From the NCBI GenBank assembly GCA_012959525.1, contig DUDB01000037.1:50115-114114 (forward strand): DNA of 64,000 nt, written 5' to 3'. Shown piece by piece: positions 34,527-43,362 of the stretch (its first letter is position 1; each line of letters begins with the position of its first letter). Origin of the DNA: Planctomycetota bacterium (GTDB taxonomy: Bacteria > Planctomycetota > UBA1135 > GCA-002686595). The notes below the pieces were generated by a model. The model ran no database searches, was not told the origin of the DNA, and worked only from the letters and a program-made list of their open reading frames with translations. The position numbers and the translations under genes were made by a program.

Positions 34527-35279
34527 GTGGGCGAAGCGCACATCATCAGCGAGCTAAAGAGCGACCTTCTGGGGAGTGTGGAACTCCTCGGGCGGGGGGA
34601 GGAGCAGGTGGTCCGGCGGTTGGCCACGGGCTCGCGCCTGCCCGGGAGCGCACTCCTGGCGCGGCACCTCATGGCCAGGGAGCGGCGCTCCCTGGGGGCG
34701 CTGACGGGGCTGGCAGGGATCCCGAGAGTCGTGGATCACCAGCCGTGGGCGTCTCTTGCCGATGGAAGGCGCGCCGGCGCCATCCTCTTGCGCGAGTACA
34801 TCCGTGGAGAGCCCCTCCACCGGGCGCGGGTTCTGCCCCGGAACTTCTTCGACCTGTTGGACGGTCTGGTTCTCGCTCTTCACGAGCACGGGGTTTGCCA
34901 CAACGACCTGCACAAAGAACAGAACATCCTGGTGCAGTCCGATGGGCGCCCGGCGCTCATTGACTTCCAGCTGTCCTCTGTTCACGGCAAGAGGGGGGCG
35001 CTGTTCCGGTCGCGTGTGCAGGACGACTTGCGTCACCTTCAAAAGCACCGTCGTCGGTACACCCGTGACGGCCGCGGACCCACGGGCGAGCCGGAGCAGC
35101 ATGGACCGTTCCACGGTCTGCCGCGCACGGGCACCTCGGCGCTCTGGCGCCGGACGGGCAAGCCCCTGTATATGCTCCTCACTCGGGGGCTGCTCAAGAC
35201 TCGCGATGGCGAGGAGCGTCGGCCGAGCTCGGGTCCCTGGCCGGAGTGGACCGACGCCCTGGGGCCGGACGGCTCCTAG
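34527..35279 (+). CDS. Kinase-like protein, possible lipopolysaccharide kinase
   Basis: 250 residues from a GTG. The catalytic loop HGVCHNDLHKEQNIL (HxDLHxxN) is followed by LIDFQLSS, where the DFG-like aspartate is DFQ. An N-terminal lysine for ATP is not obvious. Such short kinases include Kdo/heptose kinases (InaA/WaaP) and RIO-like enzymes. It lies divergent from the ABC operon and opposite lpxB, so lipid A-core phosphorylation is plausible. The C-terminal 60 residues are basic and Pro-rich with no motif. Confidence 0.6.
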   Translation: MGEAHIISELKSDLLGSVELLGRGEEQVVRRLATGSRLPGSALLARHLMARERRSLGALTGLAGIPRVVDHQPWASLADGRRAGAILLREYIRGEPLHRARVLPRNFFDLLDGLVLALHEHGVCHNDLHKEQNILVQSDGRPALIDFQLSSVHGKRGALFRSRVQDDLRHLQKHRRRYTRDGRGPTGEPEQHGPFHGLPRTGTSALWRRTGKPLYMLLTRGLLKTRDGEERRPSSGPWPEWTDALGPDGS

Positions 35280-35875
35280 AGTGGTAGCTGCTTGCAGCGC
35301 TCCACGAAGGCCCGCAGCAATTCCAGGCCACCACTCTCCAGGGCCAGGATGGACTCGGGGTGTGCTTGAACTCCGACCAGGGGGCGAGTGTTGTGGCGTA
35401 GGGCTTCGATTTCGCCTGCCCCGTTGCGTGCGCTGACGTGCCACTCTTCTGCCAAGGTGGACTCGTCCACAACCAGTGAGTTGTAGCCCGTGAGGTGCAG
35501 GGGATTGGGGAGGTCCTCAAAGAGGCCCAGGCCGTCGTGCTCCACGGCCCGGGTTTGTCCGTGGAGGAGCTGCCCTGCCCGAGTCAGGCGTGCGCCCGTG
35601 GCCGTGGCCAGGGCCTGGTGACCCAGGCAGACCCCGAGGGTGAGAACGGGCGTGTGATCCGGATCGAGCAGCCGTTGAACCAACGCCTCGATGCAGCCCG
35701 CTCCCTGTGGCGTCCCCGGGCCCGGGCCGATCAGGATGCCTGCGGGTTCCTGCGCCAGAATCTGGCTCGGGTCCAAGTCCGTGCTGCGCACCGTGCGGAC
35801 CTCGGCCCCCAGAGCCTGGAGCGCGTGCTCCAGGTTGAACGTGAAGGAGTCCCGATTGTCCAAAAGGAGAATCAC
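35276..35875 (-). CDS. pabA: Glutamine amidotransferase of the TrpG/PabA family (second copy)
   Basis: 199 residues from a GTG. It has LLLDNRDSFTFNLEHAL, GPGPGTPQGAG, the nucleophile motif GVCLGHQ and AHPESIL (His/Glu). It is distinct from TrpG at 15899-16486, so aminodeoxychorismate synthase is likely, but no pabB/pabC neighbour is present in the window. It overlaps the convergent kinase-like gene by four bases. Confidence 0.85.
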   Translation of the reverse strand: MILLLDNRDSFTFNLEHALQALGAEVRTVRSTDLDPSQILAQEPAGILIGPGPGTPQGAGCIEALVQRLLDPDHTPVLTLGVCLGHQALATATGARLTRAGQLLHGQTRAVEHDGLGLFEDLPNPLHLTGYNSLVVDESTLAEEWHVSARNGAGEIEALRHNTRPLVGVQAHPESILALESGGLELLRAFVERCKQLPL

Positions 35876-35932
35876 TGGTGCACATTACCCCCCCTCGGAG
35901 GGGCAGCCAAGGGCCCTCGGCGGGGGGCGCGT

Positions 35933-35966
35933 GGCCCCCATAGGCCTCTGGCAGCCCATGGGGGCC
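35933..35966. repeat. GC-rich inverted repeat between pabA and trkA
   Basis: Perfect 9-bp arms GGCCCCCAT and ATGGGGGCC flank a 16-base loop. It lies in the divergent region between pabA and trkA. It has no U-run, so it is not an intrinsic terminator; it could be an operator or an mRNA structure. Confidence 0.4.
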
Positions 35967-36039
35967 CCTCAGGGGGTCTCCAAAGGCCCTGATTTCTACC
36001 ACTTCCATTTCCCATGCCGGGGTCCTAGTGTTCGCGACG

Positions 36040-37374
36040 ATGAACATCGTCATCGTCGGAGCGGGCGAGGTCGGTCGCTATCTGGCCAAGATTCTGAGCC
36101 AGGAGAAGCACGCCGTCACCATCGTCGACAAGGATCCGGTCAAGGCCCAAACCTTGACCGAGTCCCTGGACGTGCAGGCCATCGTGGGCGATGGCACGCG
36201 CGCCGGGGTATTGAATCAGGCCGGTACCTCTAAGGCGGATCTGGTGGTGGCGGTCACCGACCAGGACAAGGTCAACATGTTGGCCTCGCATATCTCCAAG
36301 CAACTGGGAGCCAGCCGGGTGATCCTGCGCCTGCACGACATGCGCCCGTTGGACGGCTACGAGTTCTTCTACAAGCAGGCCCTGGGCTTCGACGTCGTGC
36401 TCTCCACCGAGGTCCTGGCGGCCAACTTCATTGTGGAGATGGTGCGCCAACACCACGCTCTGGAGGTGGAGTCCTTCGCAGAGGGCCGCGTCTATCTGCG
36501 CCGCTTCCCCTTGCGCGAGGAGAGCGAGCTGACGGCCGAACCCCTACAGAACCTGCGCCTGCCTTCGGGCGTGCTCGTGGTCGCCGTGAACCGCAGCGGA
36601 AAAATGTTCATTCCCACCGGGGATGACACCCTGGCCGTCAAGGACCAGCTGTTCATCATCGGCGCGGCTCGCGACTGTGATGCATTCGAGCGCATGGCTG
36701 GGGAGACGGCTCCCTGGAGTCGAGCGGCCGTGATCATGGGCGGGGGTAGCCTGGGTTCCCAGCTAACCCGCACCCTGGCCAAGGTGCCTGGTCTGAGCGT
36801 ACGCGTGATCGAGCGCGATCCCACGAAGGCCAGGCTGCTCGCCGCCGAGGTGGACGACTCCGTCATGGTGATCGAGGGAGATGCCACGGATCTCGACTTG
36901 CTGTCCGAGGAGCGGGTCGGCGAGGCCAACGTCTTTGTGGCGACCACCAAGGACGATGAAAACAACATGATCGCCTGCCAGCTGGCCAAGGCCCAGGGGG
37001 TGGATCGTTCGGTGGCTCTGATCAACAAGGGGTCGTACACCACCGTCTACGACCTGCTTGGTCTGGATCAGGCCGTCTCCCCGCGCCTCCTGTGTGCCAG
37101 CAAGATCCTGCGCTTTGTGCGCGCAGGATCGCCAGCCACCATCAGCGTGTTGGCGGAGGGCAAGGCCGAGGTGCTTGAGTTGATGGCGCCCTTCCCCGAA
37201 CCCATCAAGGTCAAGGCGCTGGGACTTCCCAAGGGGGCGGTGATCGGAGCCGTCATCCACGACGATTCCGTCAAGATTGCCCGTGGCGATACGACCATCC
37301 ACCGGGGTGACCGGGTGATACTCTTCGTCCTGCCCGGCACTCACGAGGCTATCGAGAAACTATTCCGCGACTAG
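36040..37374 (+). CDS. trkA: Trk potassium uptake regulator TrkA
   Basis: 444 residues with two RCK-N/RCK-C units. First Rossmann motif VIVGAGEVGRYLA at residue 3, second VIMGGGSLGSQL near residue 230, each followed by a binding acid (VDKD, ERD). It gates TrkH in response to NAD(H)/nucleotides on the inner face. trkH starts 13 bases after its stop. I chose ATG 36040 over the GTG at 36028. Confidence 0.93.
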   Translation: MNIVIVGAGEVGRYLAKILSQEKHAVTIVDKDPVKAQTLTESLDVQAIVGDGTRAGVLNQAGTSKADLVVAVTDQDKVNMLASHISKQLGASRVILRLHDMRPLDGYEFFYKQALGFDVVLSTEVLAANFIVEMVRQHHALEVESFAEGRVYLRRFPLREESELTAEPLQNLRLPSGVLVVAVNRSGKMFIPTGDDTLAVKDQLFIIGAARDCDAFERMAGETAPWSRAAVIMGGGSLGSQLTRTLAKVPGLSVRVIERDPTKARLLAAEVDDSVMVIEGDATDLDLLSEERVGEANVFVATTKDDENNMIACQLAKAQGVDRSVALINKGSYTTVYDLLGLDQAVSPRLLCASKILRFVRAGSPATISVLAEGKAEVLELMAPFPEPIKVKALGLPKGAVIGAVIHDDSVKIARGDTTIHRGDRVILFVLPGTHEAIEKLFRD

Positions 37375-37387
37375 CGGACGGGATCCC

Positions 37388-38950
37388 ATGAACTTCCAGG
37401 CCGTCCACCGCCTGCTGGGCTTCGTCATCCTCATCGTGGCGGGCTTCCTGCTTGTCCCTGCTGCGGTGGGCTGGATCTACAACGAAACGGCGGAGGCTTG
37501 GGCTTTTGTGATGGCCGCACTGGCGACGGCCGTTCCCGGGGCGCTCCTGGTGCTGCGCGGGCGGGCTGAGCGCTTGAAGTTGGCCGCCGCGGTAGCGGCG
37601 GATCCGGCTTCGGCCAGCAAGGTCGATAACACGCGCTTCTATCGGCGCGAGGGCTTGGCGGTCGTGGGACTGAGCTGGCTTGTGGCGGGCCTGGCCGGTG
37701 CCGTGCCCTATCTCTTCACGAATACCTTCGACTCCTGGGTCAACGCGTTCTTCGAGTCGGTCTCGGGATTCACCACCACCGGCTCCACCGTCATGTCCGC
37801 GGGGCAGATCGATGGGATGTCCCACGCCGTGGCCTTCTGGCGCTCCTTCACCCACTGGCTCGGTGGCTTCGGGATCGTGATGGTCTTCGTGGTCCTGTTC
37901 CCCACGGGAGGCCGCAGTCTGTTCCGTTCCGAGGTGCCTGGAGTGAACCGGGAGGCGGCCCACCAGCGCGTGCACGACTCGGCCCTGATGCTGCTGCGTA
38001 TCTACGTGGGGATCAGCGTGATCGAATGCGCCCTGCTGTACTTCGTGGGTGGCATTGGCCTCTTCGATTCGGTGCTGCACATGTTTGGCACCATCGCCAC
38101 CGGTGGCTTCTCCAACCACTCGGCCAGCGTGGGGTACTTCGACTCCGTCCCGGTGGAGGTGATCCTGACGACCTTCATGTTCCTGTGCGGGTTCAACTTC
38201 GCCCTCTACGACAAGCTCCTGCGCGTGGGCCCGCGGCCCTTCTGGCGTTCCCTCTTGGGGTCCTCTGAGGCCCTGGCCTACATGGGCATCGCCCTGGGAG
38301 CCACCCTGCTCATCGCCACCGTGCTCTGGCTGGATGGCGGTAGCAATGGAGTGGCCCAGGACGCGACGAGTAACCTCCGCGACTATCGCAGCTTCTGGCA
38401 GGCGGTCCGGGATTCGTCGTTCACGGTGGTCTGTATGCAGACCAGCACCGGCTACGGCACGGCGGATTTTGACGCCTGGCCCCAGTTCTGTCGTGTGCTG
38501 TGCATGGGGTTGGCCGTCATCGGCGCCTGTGCGGGATCCACGGGTGGCGGCATCAAGATGGTGCGCATCATGATCGTGGCCAAGGCCGCCCTGGGGGGCG
38601 TGAGGCGCTTTGTGAGGCCGCGCGCCGTGCAGTCGGTGCGCATGGACGGGGAGGCTCTGGGCGAACCCGTGGTGGCCTCGGTGACCGGCTACTTCGCCCT
38701 GTGGGTCTTTGTATTCATGGGGGGCACCCTGTTCCTGACCGCCTTCGGCACGGACCTGGAGACCGCGGGCTCCGCGGTGCTCGCCACCTTGAACAACATC
38801 GGCCCCGGCCTGCACCTGGTGGGTGGCACCCAGAACTACGACCACTTCCACGACCTGGTGAAGGTCGTGCTGAGCCTCTTCATGATTCTCGGGCGCTTGG
38901 AGTTCTATGCGCTCGTGGCCCTGTGCGTGCCAGGCTTCTGGAGACGCTAG
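37388..38950 (+). CDS. trkH: Trk/Ktr potassium uptake protein TrkH
   Basis: 520 residues, membrane protein of the SKT superfamily. Pore-loop glycines are visible in four repeats: VSGFTTTGST, ATGGFSNH, TSTGYGT and NNIGPGL, each after a membrane helix. This is the K+-translocating subunit that works with TrkA, encoded just upstream. ATG at 37388 follows TrkA by 13 bases. The selectivity residues of the four filters are intact. Confidence 0.93.
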   Translation: MNFQAVHRLLGFVILIVAGFLLVPAAVGWIYNETAEAWAFVMAALATAVPGALLVLRGRAERLKLAAAVAADPASASKVDNTRFYRREGLAVVGLSWLVAGLAGAVPYLFTNTFDSWVNAFFESVSGFTTTGSTVMSAGQIDGMSHAVAFWRSFTHWLGGFGIVMVFVVLFPTGGRSLFRSEVPGVNREAAHQRVHDSALMLLRIYVGISVIECALLYFVGGIGLFDSVLHMFGTIATGGFSNHSASVGYFDSVPVEVILTTFMFLCGFNFALYDKLLRVGPRPFWRSLLGSSEALAYMGIALGATLLIATVLWLDGGSNGVAQDATSNLRDYRSFWQAVRDSSFTVVCMQTSTGYGTADFDAWPQFCRVLCMGLAVIGACAGSTGGGIKMVRIMIVAKAALGGVRRFVRPRAVQSVRMDGEALGEPVVASVTGYFALWVFVFMGGTLFLTAFGTDLETAGSAVLATLNNIGPGLHLVGGTQNYDHFHDLVKVVLSLFMILGRLEFYALVALCVPGFWRR

Positions 38951-38974
38951 CCGGCCGCGGGGGGGCGGGCCCCT

Positions 38975-39622
38975 CTACATGATGTCTTCGCGGTAGATCC
39001 AGGGCTTGCGGCGCAGGAGATCCCGGCGGTGGGTGACCAATCGCCAAAGATCGCGTGGGCCCAGCACGGACAGGTAGGTCTTGCCCTCAATCCGGATGCG
39101 CGCGGACACCAGTCCGATCAGCCGCCGGTCGTTGGAGTCAAATGGGTTGGACCAGAAGACTCCGGCTCCCACCTGATCATCGCGACTCAGCATGATCGCG
39201 GGGGCCGTGATGAGGAGGCCGTGGACGTGGTCATCGACCTTGACGGTCACGTCCTCCTCCCAGGCGCCGTCTTCGGTGCGGCCGCGCAGGATGAGCTCGT
39301 CGCCAGCCTTGGGGTCGTGGAACTTGAGGCGTACAGCGGGCAGGCGGATCTCGGTCTCGGCGGTGTACAAGCCGTGGCCGATAGGTTCCACCACGGTGGC
39401 CTCCAGGTTCGGACCGTCACCGAAGTGGGCCTCGACATCGATGTAGCCGGCTCGCACCGTACGCCCTAAGAAGACCATGCCGTAGGAGGTGCAGACCCCG
39501 AGTTCGGAACCCGTCTCACCGTAGATGCGCAGGGTGGCGTCGGCGGCCTCGCGAGTGCCAACGCAAGCGGTGACGAGAGGCAGGAGCAGGCAGGCGAGGT
39601 GGGTGCGGTGGGGGATCAGCAT
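38975..39622 (-). CDS. Secreted lipoprotein, unknown
   Basis: 215 residues from ATG 39622. The signal MLIPHRTHLACLLLPLVTAC is a lipoprotein signal, and the mature protein is mostly beta with no known domain: YGETGSELGVCTSYGM, LEATVVEPIGHGLYTAETEIRLP and VTVKVDDHVHGLLI are its conserved-looking pieces. An earlier ATG at 39658 is possible. It lies convergent to trkH and 64 bases before a DUF1570-like protease gene. I do not recognise it. Confidence 0.65.
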   Translation of the reverse strand: MLIPHRTHLACLLLPLVTACVGTREAADATLRIYGETGSELGVCTSYGMVFLGRTVRAGYIDVEAHFGDGPNLEATVVEPIGHGLYTAETEIRLPAVRLKFHDPKAGDELILRGRTEDGAWEEDVTVKVDDHVHGLLITAPAIMLSRDDQVGAGVFWSNPFDSNDRRLIGLVSARIRIEGKTYLSVLGPRDLWRLVTHRRDLLRRKPWIYREDIM

Positions 39623-39686
39623 GTTGGACAGGGATCTGGAGGGCAGCGGGTGTGCCATCGGCAGGTTGGGGTTGTTTCTGATGAGG

Positions 39687-41417
39687 CTACTTGCCGCGGA
39701 TGATGTACTCGCTCCAGGAGGCTTCAAGGTCGGCCCAGTCCACCCCGGCGAAGGCTGCGTCATTGGCCGCTTCTGGGTCGCCAGTCTCAATCAGGGTAGC
39801 GAGGTAGGTGGGCAAAATCGCGTCCCAATCGTCCTCCCATTTCTTGGCGCGGTTGGCCTTGCCCGTGCGCAGGAAGTACATGAAGGACCAGCCATGGGGG
39901 TAGCGGGAGAAGGTGCCCTCCTGGCCCGTCCGGGGGTTGGCCAGGGGGGCGCGGGCGTAGTACTGGGCCTTGGTTGCCGCAACCAGGGATTCGAGCGGGA
40001 CGTTTTTTTCCTCCCGGATCTCGGCCTTGATCGTGGAGTTGCGCCAGTCGAAGCGGCCCAGCTCGTAGTGGCGGCGCGAGTTGAGCTTGTACCCCGAGTA
40101 GAAATCAGCGTTGCCCTCGTTGTACCAGGTGCCTGGTGAGAGGTTGGCGAAGAAGTAGTAGATGAACTGGTGGAAAGCCTCGTGGTTGAGAGTGGCCCAT
40201 GTGTTGCGGCGGCCGCCGGTGGCCTGGTCGTCGTAGATCACTAGCTCCTCGGTGGCCGACCACCAATAGCCGGCCGAGCCTGCGGGGCCGCCGTAGCGCA
40301 TGTAGTCCTCGCGGCTGTCGCACACGCGCACCACGCTGCAGCGTGAGAGTTCACGCGGAGAAGCGCTCGCCACTGCCGTGGTCTCGACTTCAGGGGAGGC
40401 TGGCTCATCGCCATCGTCCTTGTCCTTGTTGCGCGCCTTGCGCTGACGCTTCGCCTGAGCCTGCAAGGCTGCCAGAGCGAGGTCTTCGGGGAACTCCTGC
40501 TCGTACTGTTCGCGGATGGCTTCGAGGCGACCCTTGATCTCTTTCAGGAACTCGCTGTCATCCGAGTTAGAGATCACGAAGTAATTGGGGGTGGGGTGCA
40601 GTTCCCAGCCCGGGTTGGCGTCGACCATCTCCAGTAGGGCGCGGTGCTTCTTGGCGCGGACGCCGCTGCCGCTCACCGAGGACGTGTCCAGATCTTCAAG
40701 GTCCACGCGCGAGAACGTTCCGGCGATCTTGCGGATCTGCGAGCGCCACTTGCTCCAGTCGCGCTTGTCCGCGGGGGCGCTAAAGAGCACAGCGATCTCC
40801 TTGTTCTCCGTCAGCACGAATCTCTTGGCCCAGAAGTGCAGGTTGCCAGAGTTTTTTTCACCGCGGGCGCCACGATACTCACCCGTGGCGAGGTACAGCA
40901 CCTCGTGCCCACCCAGGGTGCCCTTGACCTTGGACTCGTCCTCGTCGAGAACCTCGAACTCGGTGATCGTAATATTGGTCTGCAGATCGACGTCTCGCCC
41001 CTTCAGCCAGTCCCCTAGGGTCTCGTAGTAGGAGGTGACCGACGCTCGCTGGGCGTCCCGTTGGTTTTGGATGACGGGGGCTTCGTAGGCCTTGTCGAAG
41101 ACCAGCAGCCACATGGTCGGGGCGAAGCGTGTGCCGTCCGGTTGGCTGACGACGCCGTCGCGCTTGGGGACGTAGCGGCCAAGTACGTTTGGATTGCCGC
41201 GCTCGTCAGGGAAGAAATTCCAGTCCTTGGGGGTTCGGATGCGAAAACCGTGGCGCGTGGTCTCTTCGTAGTAGTCGCGGCCGGACTTGGGCGGCAGCTG
41301 TGCGTTGGCGCTCGAGCACATACCCACTCCGGCCAGCCCTTTAAGCGGCGCGTCCAGAGGGCCCAGCTGCAGGAGCCCGGCGCAAGCAAAGATACCGATA
41401 CGGCGAAGGGGGGTCAT
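39687..41417 (-). CDS. Secreted metallopeptidase, DUF1570-like
   Basis: 576 residues from ATG 41417 with a signal peptide (MTPLRRIGIFACAGLLQLG). The C-terminal part holds LNHEAFHQFIYYF (HExxH) and a downstream NEGNADFYSGY that supplies a third metal ligand (gluzincin pattern, DUF1570). A middle stretch of about 60 residues is charged and low-complexity (AKRQRKARNKDKDDGDEP). The N-terminal half has an unknown beta domain with GFRIRTPKDW. Substrate unknown. The frame extends to 41636 but without family residues. Confidence 0.75.
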   Translation of the reverse strand: MTPLRRIGIFACAGLLQLGPLDAPLKGLAGVGMCSSANAQLPPKSGRDYYEETTRHGFRIRTPKDWNFFPDERGNPNVLGRYVPKRDGVVSQPDGTRFAPTMWLLVFDKAYEAPVIQNQRDAQRASVTSYYETLGDWLKGRDVDLQTNITITEFEVLDEDESKVKGTLGGHEVLYLATGEYRGARGEKNSGNLHFWAKRFVLTENKEIAVLFSAPADKRDWSKWRSQIRKIAGTFSRVDLEDLDTSSVSGSGVRAKKHRALLEMVDANPGWELHPTPNYFVISNSDDSEFLKEIKGRLEAIREQYEQEFPEDLALAALQAQAKRQRKARNKDKDDGDEPASPEVETTAVASASPRELSRCSVVRVCDSREDYMRYGGPAGSAGYWWSATEELVIYDDQATGGRRNTWATLNHEAFHQFIYYFFANLSPGTWYNEGNADFYSGYKLNSRRHYELGRFDWRNSTIKAEIREEKNVPLESLVAATKAQYYARAPLANPRTGQEGTFSRYPHGWSFMYFLRTGKANRAKKWEDDWDAILPTYLATLIETGDPEAANDAAFAGVDWADLEASWSEYIIRGK

Positions 41418-41530
41418 TGAGGCGATAGGGGGCTCGGCGATGCGCGTGCTGAACGAGCAGGGTACAGCTTTCGCCGGAGGCCTGCACGGCGGGGTTCTCT
41501 GTCGATCCCCTGGATGACTATCATGGGCCA

Positions 41531-42370
41531 GTGACGAGCGCGAACTACGAAGCCATCTGCTTGGATTTGGACGGCACCCTGCTGACTGGCCAGGATCGGA
41601 TCCTGCCCGAGGTGGTGAGTGCATTGACGGCGGCACAAGACCAGGGCGTTTTGGTCATGGTGGTGACGGGCCGCTCCAAGATCGCCACCCTGCCGGTGCT
41701 GGAGGAGATCGATCTCAAGGGGCCCGCCATGGTCTTCAACGGCGCAGCCGTTTACTGCCCGGTTGAGAAGCGCCTGATCGAGGAGCGCACGCTCTCGAAG
41801 AGCGTTATGGGGAAGGCCTGCGACTACGGCGAGAGCAGTGGCGACCTGACCCTCTTGATGACGGCCGATGACAAGATCAGTGCGTATCCACGCAACGATC
41901 GCGAGCGCGCCAGCCTTGAGGGCCTTGTGGGTGTGCGCCACGTGGACCGCGCGGAGTTGCGCGAGCAGCAGTTTGTTATCCGCGTGTCATTCATGGCCGA
42001 GCACCCGGCCGGGTCCTTGAGCTACTCAAGGGTGATCTCCGAGGCCGTGGGGGATCACCTCTACAGCGTTCACTTCCCCCTGTCGTTCCTTCCCAAGCAC
42101 CGCGAGAGCCCCATGCAGGTTGTGGACCTTCAACCCCCGTGTCGGGGCAAGGCCGAGGCCCTGAGGTTGTTGCAGGACACCTACGGCATCCCGCCTGAGC
42201 GGGTTGTGGCGGTGGGGGATGCCCGCAATGACACCCCGATGATCCAAGCCGCGGGTCTGGGGGTTGCGATGGAGAACTCCATGGAGGAGCTCAAGTCCGT
42301 GGCGGACCGCGTCATCGGTCACCACGACACCCCGGCCATTGCGGAGTTGGTGCGGGAGCTGTTCCTGTAG
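41531..42370 (+). CDS. Cof-type HAD hydrolase
   Basis: 279 residues. HAD motif I DLDGTLL, motif II VVTGRS, motif III lysine in CRGKAEAL and motif IV GDARNDTPMI, with a type IIB cap between II and III. Such enzymes dephosphorylate sugar phosphates or nucleotides; the substrate is unknown. GTG start at 41531. Isolated between the minus-strand protease and chaperone genes. Confidence 0.87.
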   Translation: MTSANYEAICLDLDGTLLTGQDRILPEVVSALTAAQDQGVLVMVVTGRSKIATLPVLEEIDLKGPAMVFNGAAVYCPVEKRLIEERTLSKSVMGKACDYGESSGDLTLLMTADDKISAYPRNDRERASLEGLVGVRHVDRAELREQQFVIRVSFMAEHPAGSLSYSRVISEAVGDHLYSVHFPLSFLPKHRESPMQVVDLQPPCRGKAEALRLLQDTYGIPPERVVAVGDARNDTPMIQAAGLGVAMENSMEELKSVADRVIGHHDTPAIAELVRELFL

Positions 42371-42378
42371 GCCGGGAC

Positions 42379-42705
42379 TCAGGACGAGCTGCTGGAGCCC
42401 TTGTCCTTCTTCGGTGCCGGTGAGGCTTTCGCGTCCTTGGCCTTTGGGGTTGCTCCCGACTTGTCACCCTTGGACTTGTCCGCTGGGGGCTTGTCGGCCG
42501 CCTTGTCCTTCTCGTAGGACGCGGAGCGGTAGTCCGTTTCGTAGAACCCTGAGCCCTTGAAGAGGATTCCAGCACCCGTCCCGATCAGCCGTTGCAGCTT
42601 GAGCGTTCCGCACTCGGGACACTTGCGCTTGGGACCCTCGCTCATGGACTGGAACATCTCCAGTTCGTGCCCGCAGGCCCGGCAGCGATAGTCGTAGGTT
42701 GGCAC
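42379..42705 (-). CDS. FmdB-type zinc-ribbon protein
   Basis: 108 residues. MPTYDYRCRACGHELE...CPECG is the FmdB zinc ribbon with two CxxC pairs; the C-terminal 45 residues are Lys/Asp/Ala/Pro low complexity ending in serines. FmdB-like proteins are small putative regulators or ribosome-associated factors. The start overlaps the grpE stop by one base (TAGTG), making it last in the chaperone cluster. Confidence 0.85.
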   Translation of the reverse strand: MPTYDYRCRACGHELEMFQSMSEGPKRKCPECGTLKLQRLIGTGAGILFKGSGFYETDYRSASYEKDKAADKPPADKSKGDKSGATPKAKDAKASPAPKKDKGSSSSS

Positions 42706-43346
42706 TAGTCTTCGCCTGGCGCGGTGTCGCCGCCCGACTCGTTGTCGGCTTCGGTTCCAGTCTGGGTTTCGGCAGCCACCCGAACCTGGGCGTAGCGCAG
42801 CACTTCGCCGGCGATCGTGAATCCGCGGCGCATGACCTCGACAATCTGCCCGGGCTCCACGTCATCCGTCTCCACTGTGGCGACGGCCTGATGTAGGCCG
42901 TGGTCAAAGGCGCCCTCTTCGGTCTCCATGACACAGACCCGATGGCGTTCAAGCAACGCCATCAGCTGATCGCGGGTCATCTGTACGCCGGTCTTGAGGT
43001 TCTTGGCTTCGGCGTGCTCTACGGGAGTGGCCAGAGCCATGTCTAGGAAGTCGAGGATGGTGAGCATCTCCTGGAGCAGGGCGGTGCGCTCGCGGCCCAC
43101 GGCTCCCTGGACGTCGTCGAAGGTGCGTCGCTTGAGGTTCTGGTAGTCGGCGCGCGCCCTGTGCCAGTTGCCCAGGTACTCGTCGCGCTCGCGCTCGGCT
43201 TGTTCGAGCGGGGTCTCGTCCCGGACGGGCTCTGCGGCTTCTTGTGCAGCGCCCTCGCCGGCCGGCGTCTGGGCTTCGGGTGCCTCGTCCGCTTCCCCGT
43301 TCAGGTGCTCTTCTTTGTTCTTCTTGGTCTTCTTGGCCATGTTCAT
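42705..43346 (-). CDS. grpE: GrpE nucleotide exchange factor
   Basis: 213 residues. An acidic low-complexity N-terminal 50 is followed by the GrpE coiled coil (LEQAERERDEYLGNWHRARADYQNLKRRT) and the beta domain ending with GRV-like RRGFTIAGEVLRYAQVRVA. It exchanges ADP on DnaK. dnaK itself is not in this window. The ATG at 43346 is preceded by a purine-rich AGGAG region. The gene follows dnaJ and shares the cluster with fmdB. Confidence 0.9.
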   Translation of the reverse strand: MNMAKKTKKNKEEHLNGEADEAPEAQTPAGEGAAQEAAEPVRDETPLEQAERERDEYLGNWHRARADYQNLKRRTFDDVQGAVGRERTALLQEMLTILDFLDMALATPVEHAEAKNLKTGVQMTRDQLMALLERHRVCVMETEEGAFDHGLHQAVATVETDDVEPGQIVEVMRRGFTIAGEVLRYAQVRVAAETQTGTEADNESGGDTAPGED

Positions 43347-43362
43347 TCTCCCGCTTCTCCTC

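Noticed and set aside
37349..38851. 500-residue open frame antisense to trkH
   Set aside because: The translation is His/Gln/Gly-rich without any family motif and lies opposite an intact TrkH; a GC-rich shadow.
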